DNA of 64,000 nt, from positions 62,001 through 126,000 of the forward strand of contig NZ_DATJCS010000005.1 in the NCBI RefSeq assembly GCF_035497915.1, in the 5' to 3' direction. This DNA is from Serpens sp035497915. GTDB taxonomy: Bacteria; Pseudomonadota; Gammaproteobacteria; Pseudomonadales; Pseudomonadaceae. The translations under genes and the position numbers were made by a program. Of the stretch, positions 50,319 through 57,540 are shown in pieces. The notes below the pieces were generated by a model. The model saw nothing but the letters and a program-made list of their open reading frames with translations, was not told the DNA's origin and ran no database searches. Numbering within the stretch: the first letter of the stretch is position 1; every line of letters begins with the position of its first letter.

Positions 50319-51064
50319 TGGGCTATTCCTTCAGTTTCGGCGTGCTGCTGGTCCTTCTGGTTGCGCTGGTGTTATCGGCGTTCCGCATCCTGCGCGAATA
50401 CGAGCGCGGTGTGGTGTTCCAGCTCGGTCGCTTCTGGAAGGTCAAGGGGCCGGGGCTGATCCTGGTCATCCCCGGCCTGCAGCAAATGGTGCGGGTGGAC
50501 CTGCGCACCCTGGTGCTGGACGTGCCGACGCAGGACGTGATCTCCCGCGACAACGTCTCGGTGAAGGTCAACGCGGTGATCTACTACCGGGTGCTGGACG
50601 CCGAGAAGGCGATCATCCAGGTCGAGGACTACCATGCCGCCACCAGCCAGCTGGCGCAGACCACCCTGCGTTCGGTGCTCGGCAAGCACGAGCTGGATGA
50701 CATGCTCGCCGAGCGCGAGCGGCTGAACGCCGATATCCAGCAGGTGCTCGACGCACAGACCGACGCCTGGGGCATCAAGGTGGCCAACGTGGAGATCAAG
50801 CATGTCGATCTCGACGAATCCATGGTGCGCGCCATCGCCAAGCAGGCCGAAGCCGAGCGCGAGCGGCGCGCCAAGGTCATCCATGCCGAAGGCGAACTGC
50901 AGGCCTCGGAAAAGCTCATGCAGGCCGCCGAGGTGCTGTCCCGCCAGCCCGGCGCCATGCAGTTGCGCTACATGCAGACGCTCGGCGCAATCGCCGTGGA
51001 CAAGAATTCCACCATCGTCTTTCCCCTGCCGATCGACCTGCTCGGCGGGTTTCGCCGGGAGTGA
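50315..51064 (+). CDS. Slipin/stomatin-like SPFH protein
   Basis: A 249-residue band-7 membrane scaffold protein. The N-terminal hairpin anchor (FSFGVLLVLLVALVLSAFRI) is followed by the SPFH domain (EYERGVVFQLGRFWKVKGPG, LDVPTQDVISRDNVSVKVNA) and a coiled coil rich in Ala/Glu/Arg (AIAKQAEAERERRAKVIHAE). Translation overlaps nfeD by 4 nt. The protease and slipin are a conserved functional pair thought to govern membrane microdomains or protein turnover. Confidence 0.93.
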   Translation: MMGYSFSFGVLLVLLVALVLSAFRILREYERGVVFQLGRFWKVKGPGLILVIPGLQQMVRVDLRTLVLDVPTQDVISRDNVSVKVNAVIYYRVLDAEKAIIQVEDYHAATSQLAQTTLRSVLGKHELDDMLAERERLNADIQQVLDAQTDAWGIKVANVEIKHVDLDESMVRAIAKQAEAERERRAKVIHAEGELQASEKLMQAAEVLSRQPGAMQLRYMQTLGAIAVDKNSTIVFPLPIDLLGGFRRE

Positions 51065-51070
51065 TCGTTC

Positions 51071-52198
51071 ATGGAGATTGGTGTACCCAAGGAAATCAAA
51101 CCGCAGGAAAGCCGCGTCGGCCTGACCCCGGCCGCCGTGGCGGAGCTGATCCGGCGGGGCCACAAGGTGCTGGTGCAAAGCCAGGCCGGCACGGCCATTG
51201 GCTTTCGTGATGCGGACTATCAGGCGGCCGGCGCGCTGATCGTCGCCGATGCCGACACGCTGTTCGGTGCCTGCGAGCTGATCGTCAAGGTCAAGGAGCC
51301 GCAGGCCCAGGAGCGCGCCTGGCTGACCCCCGAGCACTGCCTGTTCACCTACCTGCACCTGGCCGCCGATCGTCAGCAGACCGAGGACCTGCTCAACAGC
51401 GGCGCGACCTGCATCGCCTACGAAACGGTCAGCGACGAGCGCGGCGGCCTGCCGCTGCTGGCGCCGATGTCCGAGGTGGCCGGGCGCATGGCCATCCAGG
51501 CCGGTGCTCATTGCCTGGAAACCCCCCAGGGCGGGCGCGGCGTGCTGCTCGGCGGGGTGCCTGGAGTGCCGGCGGGACGGGTGACCATTCTCGGCGCCGG
51601 CGTGGTGGGCAGCCAGGCGCTGGCCATGGCGGTCGGCCTGGGTGCCGAAGTGAGTGTGCTGGATACCCGCATCGAGGCCCTGCGCCGGCTGGATGCCCAG
51701 TACGGCAACCGGGTGCAGACGCTGTACGCCAGTCGCGACGCGGTGGAGAAACGGGTGCTGGCCGCCGATCTGGTGATCGGCGCGGTGCTGGTGCCCGGCG
51801 CGGCGGCGCCGAAGCTGATCGATGCCGAGCTGGTGCGGCGCATGCTGCCGGGCGCGGTGCTGGTCGACGTGGCCATCGACCAGGGCGGCTGCGCGGAAAC
51901 CTCGCGGCCCACCACCCATGACGCCCCCACCTACGTGGTCGACGAGGTGGTGCACTACTGCGTCAGCAACATGCCCGGCGCGGTGGCGCGTACCGCCACC
52001 CTGGCGCTGAACAACGCCACCCTGCCGTTCGTCATCGAACTGGCCGAGCGGGGCTGCAAGCGCGCCCTGGAAGATAATGTACGGCTGCGCGATGGGCTGA
52101 ACCTGGCGCGCGGGCGCATCACCCACCCGGGCGTCGCCGAGGCGCATGGGCTGGTCTGTCACTCGGCGCAGGAGGTGCTGGCCATGGGTCGCGGCTAA
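51071..52198 (+). CDS. ald: Alanine dehydrogenase
   Basis: NAD-dependent L-alanine dehydrogenase, reversibly making pyruvate and ammonia. The product is 375 residues, full length. MEIGVPKEIKPQESRVGLTP, VKVKEPQAQE, YLHLAAD, the NAD motif VTILGAGVVGSQALAMAVGL and AIDQGGCAETSRPTTHDAPT are conserved. It starts 6 nt after the slipin stop and may share its transcript, an unusual partner. The last codons and the TAA stop lie inside a REP element. It may compensate for the missing dadX route. Confidence 0.94.
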   Translation: MEIGVPKEIKPQESRVGLTPAAVAELIRRGHKVLVQSQAGTAIGFRDADYQAAGALIVADADTLFGACELIVKVKEPQAQERAWLTPEHCLFTYLHLAADRQQTEDLLNSGATCIAYETVSDERGGLPLLAPMSEVAGRMAIQAGAHCLETPQGGRGVLLGGVPGVPAGRVTILGAGVVGSQALAMAVGLGAEVSVLDTRIEALRRLDAQYGNRVQTLYASRDAVEKRVLAADLVIGAVLVPGAAAPKLIDAELVRRMLPGAVLVDVAIDQGGCAETSRPTTHDAPTYVVDEVVHYCVSNMPGAVARTATLALNNATLPFVIELAERGCKRALEDNVRLRDGLNLARGRITHPGVAEAHGLVCHSAQEVLAMGRG

Positions 52199-52256
52199 AG
52201 CCGCTCCTACAGAATTCCGGCCACCGCTGGCCTTGTAGGAGCGGCTTCAGCCGCGA
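52189..52256. repeat. REP pair overlapping the 3' end of ald
   Basis: Left arm TCGCGGCTAAAGCCGCTCCTAC split as 52189-52210 and right arm 52235-52256, the GTAGGAGCGGCTTCAGCCGCGA core, with a 24-bp centre. The left arm includes the ald stop TAA at 52196-52198, where other copies have TGA. Confidence 0.9.
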
Positions 52257-52269
52257 TGAGCGATAAGCG

Positions 52270-52569
52270 TCAGGGGTTCAGGTGATGCAGGCATTGGCTG
52301 GCGGCCTGGCCGAGCCGCTCGCGGGTGCGGTCGTCGAGGTTGGCCTGGCCCTGCAGCTGGCGGATCTCGGCGTCGCTGAACTCGTTGCTGACCCGTTCGG
52401 CCGAGCACTCGCAATAGGCGCGTGCCTTGGCGGGGGGCGTGTTGGCGTCGGCGCTGCGCACGCACTCGTCAATGAACTGCTTGCGGGCGGCGTCGGGCCA
52501 TTCGGCGGCGAGCAGCGGGGCGCTACCCAGCAGAACGAAGGGAAGCGCGGCCAGGGAGGAAATGCGCAT
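52270..52569 (-). CDS. Small secreted cysteine-containing protein
   Basis: A 99-residue protein with a signal peptide (MRISSLAALPFVLLGSAPLL-AA). The mature domain has four cysteines (DECVRSAD, YCECSAERV, SQCLHHL) and helical charged segments (FSDAEIRQLQGQANLDDRTR). It resembles small periplasmic proteins of unknown function in pseudomonads. The ATG has AGGAG upstream. It lies between the ald-associated REP and the chemoreceptor. Confidence 0.75.
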   Translation of the reverse strand: MRISSLAALPFVLLGSAPLLAAEWPDAARKQFIDECVRSADANTPPAKARAYCECSAERVSNEFSDAEIRQLQGQANLDDRTRERLGQAASQCLHHLNP

Positions 52570-52652
52570 CGAAGAACTCCTCTAGGAAAGAAACCCGATG
52601 CAGCTGTGAGGCCCGGGCGCCGGCAGAGTTCCGTTGCGCTGGACCCGCTTGC

Positions 52653-52671
52653 CCACAGATGCTGTGGATAA
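52653..52671. other. Palindrome with a perfect DnaA box
   Basis: CCACAG-ATG-CTGTGG (52653-52667) is a perfect dyad. Its right arm runs into TGTGGATAA (52663-52671), the exact complement of the DnaA box TTATCCACA. It is a single site in the 177-bp gap between the small secreted protein gene and the chemoreceptor. Confidence 0.5.
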
Positions 52672-52746
52672 CCCTGGGGGCAAACGGTTGGTGGCCGGGC
52701 CGGGCCGCGATGCCGTCCGGCCGCGCGCGGGCTGGCGCTTTTTCGC

Positions 52747-54378
52747 TCAGTTCAGGCGGAAGCGGCCGACCAGCTCGCGCAGCCGCTCGGTCAGCGTTTC
52801 CAGGTGCTGACCGGCTTCGCCGGCCCGGCGGGCGCTGGCGGCGACCTTCTCGGAGTTGCCGTTGATGCTTTCCAGGTTGCGGTTCAGCTCCATGGTCACC
52901 TGGGTCTGTTGTTCCACGGCGGTGGCGATCTGGATGTTCAGGTCGGAGATCTCCACCACCGAGCGGCTGATCTCGCGCATCGAATGACCGGCGGCGCCGG
53001 CCTGCTCGACGCTCTGGCGCATGCTGGTCTGGCCGCGCTGCATGCTGTCGGCGATCTGCGTGCTGCGGTTCTGCAGCTGGCTGATGATGCCGTTGATCTC
53101 GCCGATCGAGTCCTGGGTACGCCGCGCCAGGTTGCGCACCTCGTCGGCCACCACCGCGAAGCCACGACCCTGTTCGCCGGCGCGGGCGGCCTCGATGGCG
53201 GCGTTGAGCGCCAGCAGGTTGGTCTGGTCGGCGATCTGGCTGATCACGTCGGAGATCGCGCCGATGGCGGTGCTGTCGTTCTGCAGCGCGCTGGCCAGGT
53301 TGCCGGCCTCCTGGATCTCGCCGGCGGCCTGGCCCAGCTGGCCGATGGCGCCACTGACCACCTGGTCGCTGCTGTGGGCCTGGCCGCTGGCGCGGCTGGC
53401 GACCTCGGCGGCGTGGGTGGTGGTGCGCGCCATTTCCTGGAAGGTCGCCTCCATCTGGTTCATCGCCGAGGCGATCTGGCCGATGTCGTGCTGCTGGGCA
53501 TCGAGAATTCGCGCGCCGTCGCGGGACAGGCCGAGCACCTGGTCGGTGGCGGTTTCCAGCTCGCGCAGGCGCGCCTGCACCTCGCTGACCAGCGTGGCGA
53601 TGCCCTGCTGCATGGCATGGAAGTCGCGGGCCAGCGCGCCCAGTTCGTCCTCGTCGAAGTCGCGCAGGCGCAGCGCCTCGCTGAGGTCGCCCTGGCCGAC
53701 GCGGTGCATCTGGCTGCTGAGCAGCTGCAGCGGACGCTTGATCTTGCCGGTGATCAGCCAGCCCATGAGTAGGGTGAACAGCAGCAGCGCCACGCCGAAC
53801 ACCGCCTGCAGCACCTGCTGGCGCTGGATGGTGGCCAATTGCTCGGCCTTGAGCTGGTTGGCCTCGCGGACGATCTCGGTCTGCAGGTCGGTGAGCAGGC
53901 CGACCAGACGGTCGAACGGCGCCAGCATCGGGCCGAGGATGGTGCGGCGCGCCTCGTCGATGCTGCCCTGGCCGATCAGCCGGATGTAGTTGTCCTGCAT
54001 GCGGTGGTAGTCCTGCATGCCGGCGCTGAAGTCGCGGATGAAGCGGCTGAGCGCCGGCGTGCTGGCCAGCGCTTCCATCTCGCGCAGGTAGCGTTCCACG
54101 GCGGCGTTGTTGGTCTCGATCTTGTCGAGGATCACCCGGTGCTCGGCGGGGTTGACGGTCAGCCCGTAGTCCAGGGCGAAGCGCCGGTAGGTGACGGTGC
54201 TGTAGCGCAGGTGGGAAATGGTGGCGAGCAGGCTGACGTTGCGCTCCACGAGACTTTCCAGCTGCGCACCGACCCGGCTGATGCCCAGTTGCAGATAAAG
54301 ACCGAAAGCGAACAGCGCGACGAGGATGGCGCCGAAGGACAAGCCAAGGGTGCGCTGGATGGAGAGACGGGACAACAT
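52747..54378 (-). CDS. Methyl-accepting chemotaxis protein
   Basis: A 543-residue chemoreceptor. TM1 is at about 12-33 (LSFGAILVALFAFGLYLQL). A periplasmic helical-bundle sensor of about 155 residues follows, then TM2 at about 190-209, HAMP (KIKRPLQLLSSQMHRVGQGD) and the cytoplasmic coiled coil with hairpin tip EQGRGFAVVADEVRNLARRT. The 4HB-like sensor contains no recognised ligand motif, so its signal is unknown. I chose the ATG at 54378, with GAGG upstream; a much longer open frame upstream is not supported. Confidence 0.9.
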   Translation of the reverse strand: MLSRLSIQRTLGLSFGAILVALFAFGLYLQLGISRVGAQLESLVERNVSLLATISHLRYSTVTYRRFALDYGLTVNPAEHRVILDKIETNNAAVERYLREMEALASTPALSRFIRDFSAGMQDYHRMQDNYIRLIGQGSIDEARRTILGPMLAPFDRLVGLLTDLQTEIVREANQLKAEQLATIQRQQVLQAVFGVALLLFTLLMGWLITGKIKRPLQLLSSQMHRVGQGDLSEALRLRDFDEDELGALARDFHAMQQGIATLVSEVQARLRELETATDQVLGLSRDGARILDAQQHDIGQIASAMNQMEATFQEMARTTTHAAEVASRASGQAHSSDQVVSGAIGQLGQAAGEIQEAGNLASALQNDSTAIGAISDVISQIADQTNLLALNAAIEAARAGEQGRGFAVVADEVRNLARRTQDSIGEINGIISQLQNRSTQIADSMQRGQTSMRQSVEQAGAAGHSMREISRSVVEISDLNIQIATAVEQQTQVTMELNRNLESINGNSEKVAASARRAGEAGQHLETLTERLRELVGRFRLN

Positions 54379-54541
54379 GGAAGGCCTCACGCGGGTGGTC
54401 ATGGCGCACGGGGCGCCGATGCGCGGCAATCTGCCAGCACCCTTGGCGGATTGCCAGTAGAGACTGACTGGCCGGTCGATAGTGACAGCCAATCGTTCCG
54501 GCGCATCCGTTAAACTGACGTCCCCGTTTCCGGAACCCGCC

Positions 54542-55954
54542 ATGACTCCGCAGCCGCTTGATGCTCGCACCGCCCGGATCCTGCCCTGGCTGGTGGCGGT
54601 GGCGTTCTTCATGCAGACCCTGGATGGCACCATCCTCAACACCGCGCTGCCGGCCATGGCCGCCGACCTGGCGGAGGACCCGCTGCGCATGCAGGGCGTG
54701 GTGATCGCCTACCTGCTCACCGTGGCGCTGCTGATTCCGGCCTCCGGCTGGATCGCCGACCGCTTTGGGACCCGGCGGATCTTCTTCGGTGCCCTGCTGC
54801 TGTTTTCCGGCGGTTCGCTGTTGTGCGCGCTGTCGGTCAGCCTGCCGCAGCTGATCGGCGCGCGCATCGTGCAGGCCCTGGGCGGCGCGCTGATGATGCC
54901 GGTGGGGCGCCTGGTGGTGTTGCGCGCCTACCCGCGCAGCGAGCTGGTGCGGGTGATGAGCCTGGTGACCATCCCCGGGCTGATCGGCCCGCTGCTCGGG
55001 CCGACCCTGGGCGGCTGGCTGGTGGAGTACGCCAGCTGGCACTGGATTTTCCTGATCAACCTGCCGGTGGGCGCGCTGGGCGCCTGGTTCGCCCTGCGCT
55101 TCATGCCCGACCTGCGCGGCGCGCGGCGCAGCCAGTTCGATACCCTGGGCTTCGTGCTGTTCGGCGCGGCGATGCTGCTGATCACCATCGCCCTGGAAGG
55201 GCTGGGCGACATGGGCATGCCGACCGCGCGGGTGCTGCTGCTGCTGTTCGGCGGCGCGGCCTGCCTGGCCGCCTACTGGCTGCGCGCCGGGCGCATCGAG
55301 CGACCGCTGTTTTCGCCGACGCTGTTCCACACCCGCAGCTTCGCGGTGGGCATTCTCGGCAACCTGTTCGGCCGCCTGGGCAGCGGCGCGCTGCCGTTCC
55401 TGGTCCCATTGCTGCTGCAGGTGGCGCTCGGTTATTCGCCGGCCGAGGCGGGCATGAGCATGATTCCGCTGGCGCTGGCGGCCATGGCCATCAAGCCGGC
55501 GGCCAAGGGGCTGATCGACCGCTTCGGCTACCGCCACCTGCTGGCGGGCAATACCCTGTTGCTCGGCGCGCTGATCGCCAGTCTCGGCATTACCGGCCAG
55601 GACACCCCGTTGGCGCTGCTGCTGGTGCAGCTGGCGCTGATCGGCGCCTGCAACTCGCTGCAGTTCAGCGCCATGAACACCATCGCGCTGATCGACCTGC
55701 AGGATCAGCAGACCAGCAGCGGCAACAGCCTGCTGGCGGTGGTGGTGCAACTGGCCATGGGCCTGGGCGTGGCTTCGGCGGCGGCGCTGCTGGGCGGCTT
55801 CAGCAGCCCGCAGCGCGACGTGCTCGGCGCCTTCCAGCTGACCTTCCTGTGCCTGGGCGGGCTGTCTATGCTCGCCGCAGCGATCTTCCTGCAGCTGGGC
55901 AAGCGCGACGGCATGGGCGGCCAGCTGCCGCCGAGGGCGCAGGCGCCGGATTGA
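54542..55954 (+). CDS. MFS drug-efflux transporter, DHA2/MdtD-like
   Basis: A 470-residue major facilitator with about 13-14 membrane spans. It opens with the DHA2 signature FFMQTLDGTILNTALPAMAA. Motif A-like GWIADRFGTRRIFFGALLLF and motif C-like VTIPGLIGPLLGPTLGGWLV follow. The family exports hydrophobic drugs with proton motive force; the substrate cannot be told. It is divergent from the chemoreceptor. The start at 54542 has GGAA upstream. A three-copy REPIN array follows its stop. Confidence 0.88.
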   Translation: MTPQPLDARTARILPWLVAVAFFMQTLDGTILNTALPAMAADLAEDPLRMQGVVIAYLLTVALLIPASGWIADRFGTRRIFFGALLLFSGGSLLCALSVSLPQLIGARIVQALGGALMMPVGRLVVLRAYPRSELVRVMSLVTIPGLIGPLLGPTLGGWLVEYASWHWIFLINLPVGALGAWFALRFMPDLRGARRSQFDTLGFVLFGAAMLLITIALEGLGDMGMPTARVLLLLFGGAACLAAYWLRAGRIERPLFSPTLFHTRSFAVGILGNLFGRLGSGALPFLVPLLLQVALGYSPAEAGMSMIPLALAAMAIKPAAKGLIDRFGYRHLLAGNTLLLGALIASLGITGQDTPLALLLVQLALIGACNSLQFSAMNTIALIDLQDQQTSSGNSLLAVVVQLAMGLGVASAAALLGGFSSPQRDVLGAFQLTFLCLGGLSMLAAAIFLQLGKRDGMGGQLPPRAQAPD

Positions 55955-55973
55955 GCGGTGCATTGCTGTGACG

Positions 55974-56237
55974 GTAAGAGCGACTTCAGTCGCGAGCTTT
56001 GGGTTCAGCCAGCACAAAGCATCGCGGCTGAAGCCCCTCCCACCAAAATCGCCGGTCTGTGTGGCCCCCCGTAGGAGCGACTTCAGTCGCGAGCTTTTGG
56101 CGGCGGCCTGCACAAAGCATCGTGGCTGAAGCCGCTCCCACAAAAATCGCCGGTGTGCGGCCCACTGTAGGAACGACTTCAGTCGCGAGCCTTTGGCTAC
56201 GGCCTGCACAAAGCATCGGGGCTGAAGCCGCTCCTAC
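55974..56237. repeat. Tandem array of three REPIN units (period about 96 bp)
   Basis: Units at 55974-56043, 56071-56141 and 56167-56237. Each has a left arm like GTAGGAGCGACTTCAGTCGC and a right arm like TCGCGGCTGAAGCCGCTCC. The inner GCACAAAGCATCG and the linker AAAATCGCCGGT are also conserved. The left arms carry the variant GACTTCAGTC stem, compensated on both sides. The starts are 97 and 96 bp apart. It occupies almost all of the 305-bp gap after the MFS gene. Confidence 0.92.
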
Positions 56238-56259
56238 GATAGCTCCGGGTGTGCCCGGA

Positions 56260-56709
56260 TCAGTACGCGCGGAATTCCTTGTGGCAGCTCTCGCAGGCGT
56301 CTTCCACGCGCTGCATCGGCGCGATCAGCGCCTTGGGCTCCAGCGGCTGCGCGGCGGTGGCGGCGACCAGTGCGGCGGTGGCGGCTTCCTGGGCGCGGGC
56401 CAGCTCGTCGAAGCGTTCCTGGCGCTGCCAGACATCGTCGCGCGCCGAGGTCTTGTCGCTGTCCTTGAGCTGCGGGAAGTGCTGCCACGGCTGGCGGCTG
56501 ATGGTGTCCAGGTGGGTGGCGCCGGCGACGAACTTCTCTTCTTTGAAAACCAGCCGCCCGCGCAGCATGCCGCCCAGATCCTCGCTGGTCTTCATCATGT
56601 CCTTGAAGATGGCCTTGCGCTGGCCGAGCGGGGAGTTCGGGTCGATACGATCACAGCCGGCCAGCACCAGGGTGGCGAGCAACATCAGGCCTACAACTTT
56701 CGACGTCAT
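56260..56709 (-). CDS. Class II cytochrome c (c'/c556-like) lipoprotein
   Basis: A 149-residue protein. The lipobox LVLAGC gives Cys19, predicting a membrane-anchored lipoprotein. The class II pattern is clear: a heme attachment site CESCH near the C-terminus (139-143) after a helical bundle, and a Met-containing helix 1 (FKDMMKTSEDLGG) that could supply the sixth ligand as in cytochrome c556. Soluble c' proteins are usual, so anchoring is notable. Function is unknown, possibly electron transfer or NO handling. Confidence 0.82.
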   Translation of the reverse strand: MTSKVVGLMLLATLVLAGCDRIDPNSPLGQRKAIFKDMMKTSEDLGGMLRGRLVFKEEKFVAGATHLDTISRQPWQHFPQLKDSDKTSARDDVWQRQERFDELARAQEAATAALVAATAAQPLEPKALIAPMQRVEDACESCHKEFRAY

Positions 56710-56795
56710 GAGCGGGAAACCTTGGGGTCGGAAAAATCAGCCCGCGATTATCCCCCTCCCGCCCGGCAAGAAAAGCCCTTGATGATGTCAGGCTT

Positions 56796-57236
56796 TTACC
56801 GGACCTGTTCCCAGCTGCCGCCCAGGGTCTCGCAATCGACGCGCGCCTGCTCGCGATCGGTGATCCGGTAGTAGAGCGTGACGATCCGCGCGCCGTCCGG
56901 CAGGGTGCTGGGCAGGGCCTCGCCGGGCGCGCGACGGCCGAATGCCTGCTCGTTGGCCAGGGTCTCCGGTGTCATGCGCGCGGTGCAGCGCGCCTGCGGT
57001 TCCGGCGGGCACTGCTGGCGCAGTTCGCGGTGCGTCTGGCCCACGTCGTCCTTGTCGCGGCAGGCCCACTGCATGGCATCGGTGTCGTCCAGGTCTTCGA
57101 AGTAGAAGCACTTGGCCGGCACCACCGGAGCGGGCAGGGTTCCGGAGCTTTCCTCGGTTACGTAGCAGGCGGCGCCCAGTGCGGACGCGCAATACAGCGG
57201 GGCGAACAGCAGGCCAAGCCGGGCCAGACGGGGCAT
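56796..57236 (-). CDS. Secreted cysteine-rich hypothetical protein
   Basis: A 146-residue protein with a signal peptide (MPRLARLGLLFAPLYCASAL-GA). The mature part has six cysteines (ACYVTEE, KCFYFED, ACRDKDD, QQCPPEPQARC, DCETLGG), likely disulfide-bonded. The C-terminal REQARVDCETLGGSWEQVR resembles small DUF333-like ends but is not firmly assigned. I do not recognise its function. It lies between the class II cytochrome and the ahcY leader. Confidence 0.7.
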   Translation of the reverse strand: MPRLARLGLLFAPLYCASALGAACYVTEESSGTLPAPVVPAKCFYFEDLDDTDAMQWACRDKDDVGQTHRELRQQCPPEPQARCTARMTPETLANEQAFGRRAPGEALPSTLPDGARIVTLYYRITDREQARVDCETLGGSWEQVR

Positions 57237-57313
57237 GGGCAGTCCTCCAGCAGTGGGGCTGATGTTTTCGAGCCCAGCGCAGGGGCCGAGTTCGACGCAG
57301 CGGTCAACCGGGC

Positions 57314-57342
57314 TTGGGTCCGCGCCGCGCTGCCGCTATAAT
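57314..57342 (+). promoter_or_regulatory. Sigma-70 promoter of ahcY
   Basis: TTGGGT (57314-57319) and the perfect -10 TATAAT (57337-57342) are separated by 17 bp. The implied start near 57349 leaves a leader of about 190 nt. The leader opens with the hairpin CACGGCCGG/CCGGCCGTG (57357-57365 and 57372-57380). Confidence 0.8.
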
Positions 57343-57392
57343 CGCCGGCAATTTTCACGGCCGGCTCCGCTCCGGCCGTGCCCGCCACCCGA

Positions 57393-57512
57393 TCGAGGGG
57401 CGCTGCAGCAGGGTAAAACCTGTTTTGGATCCGGCAACAGCGCGGATCCAAATCAGATTTCACCTGTCAGGCTCGACCGGGGCGTTTATCCGAACGCATC
57501 AACGGCGCCCAT
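57393..57512 (+). ncRNA. S-adenosylhomocysteine (SAH) riboswitch
   Basis: The leader carries the SAH-riboswitch core. TCGAGGGGCGCTGCAG is at 57393-57408. The closing strand CAGGCTCGA is at 57468-57476 (P1: TCGAG with CTCGA). CAACGGCGCCC at 57500-57510 can pair its GGCGCCC end with GGGGCGC to form the pseudoknot. An additional perfect stem TTTGGATCCG/CGGATCCAAA (57424-57433 and 57443-57452) sits between. In this family SAH binding turns on expression of downstream recycling genes. The ribosome site GGAGAA lies about 20 nt after the pseudoknot strand. Confidence 0.88.
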
Positions 57513-57540
57513 TCGCACACTACGAATGGAGAACTCTTCA

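Noticed and set aside
52663..52671. Origin of replication
   Set aside because: Only one DnaA box is seen, and there is no dnaA, dnaN, gidA or rpmH neighbour or AT-rich unwinding region.
52523..56209. A 1228-codon open frame on the minus strand
   Set aside because: It crosses the chemoreceptor in another frame, the MFS gene in antisense and the REPIN array. Its composition is low-complexity and matches no family.
55986..56216. Small minus-strand ORF with repeating LATEVAPT-like segments
   Set aside because: It is a translation of the three tandem REPIN units, not a protein.
55974..56237. Possible CRISPR array
   Set aside because: Repeats are large palindromic pairs with conserved linkers, only three units, no unique spacers of uniform length and no cas genes.
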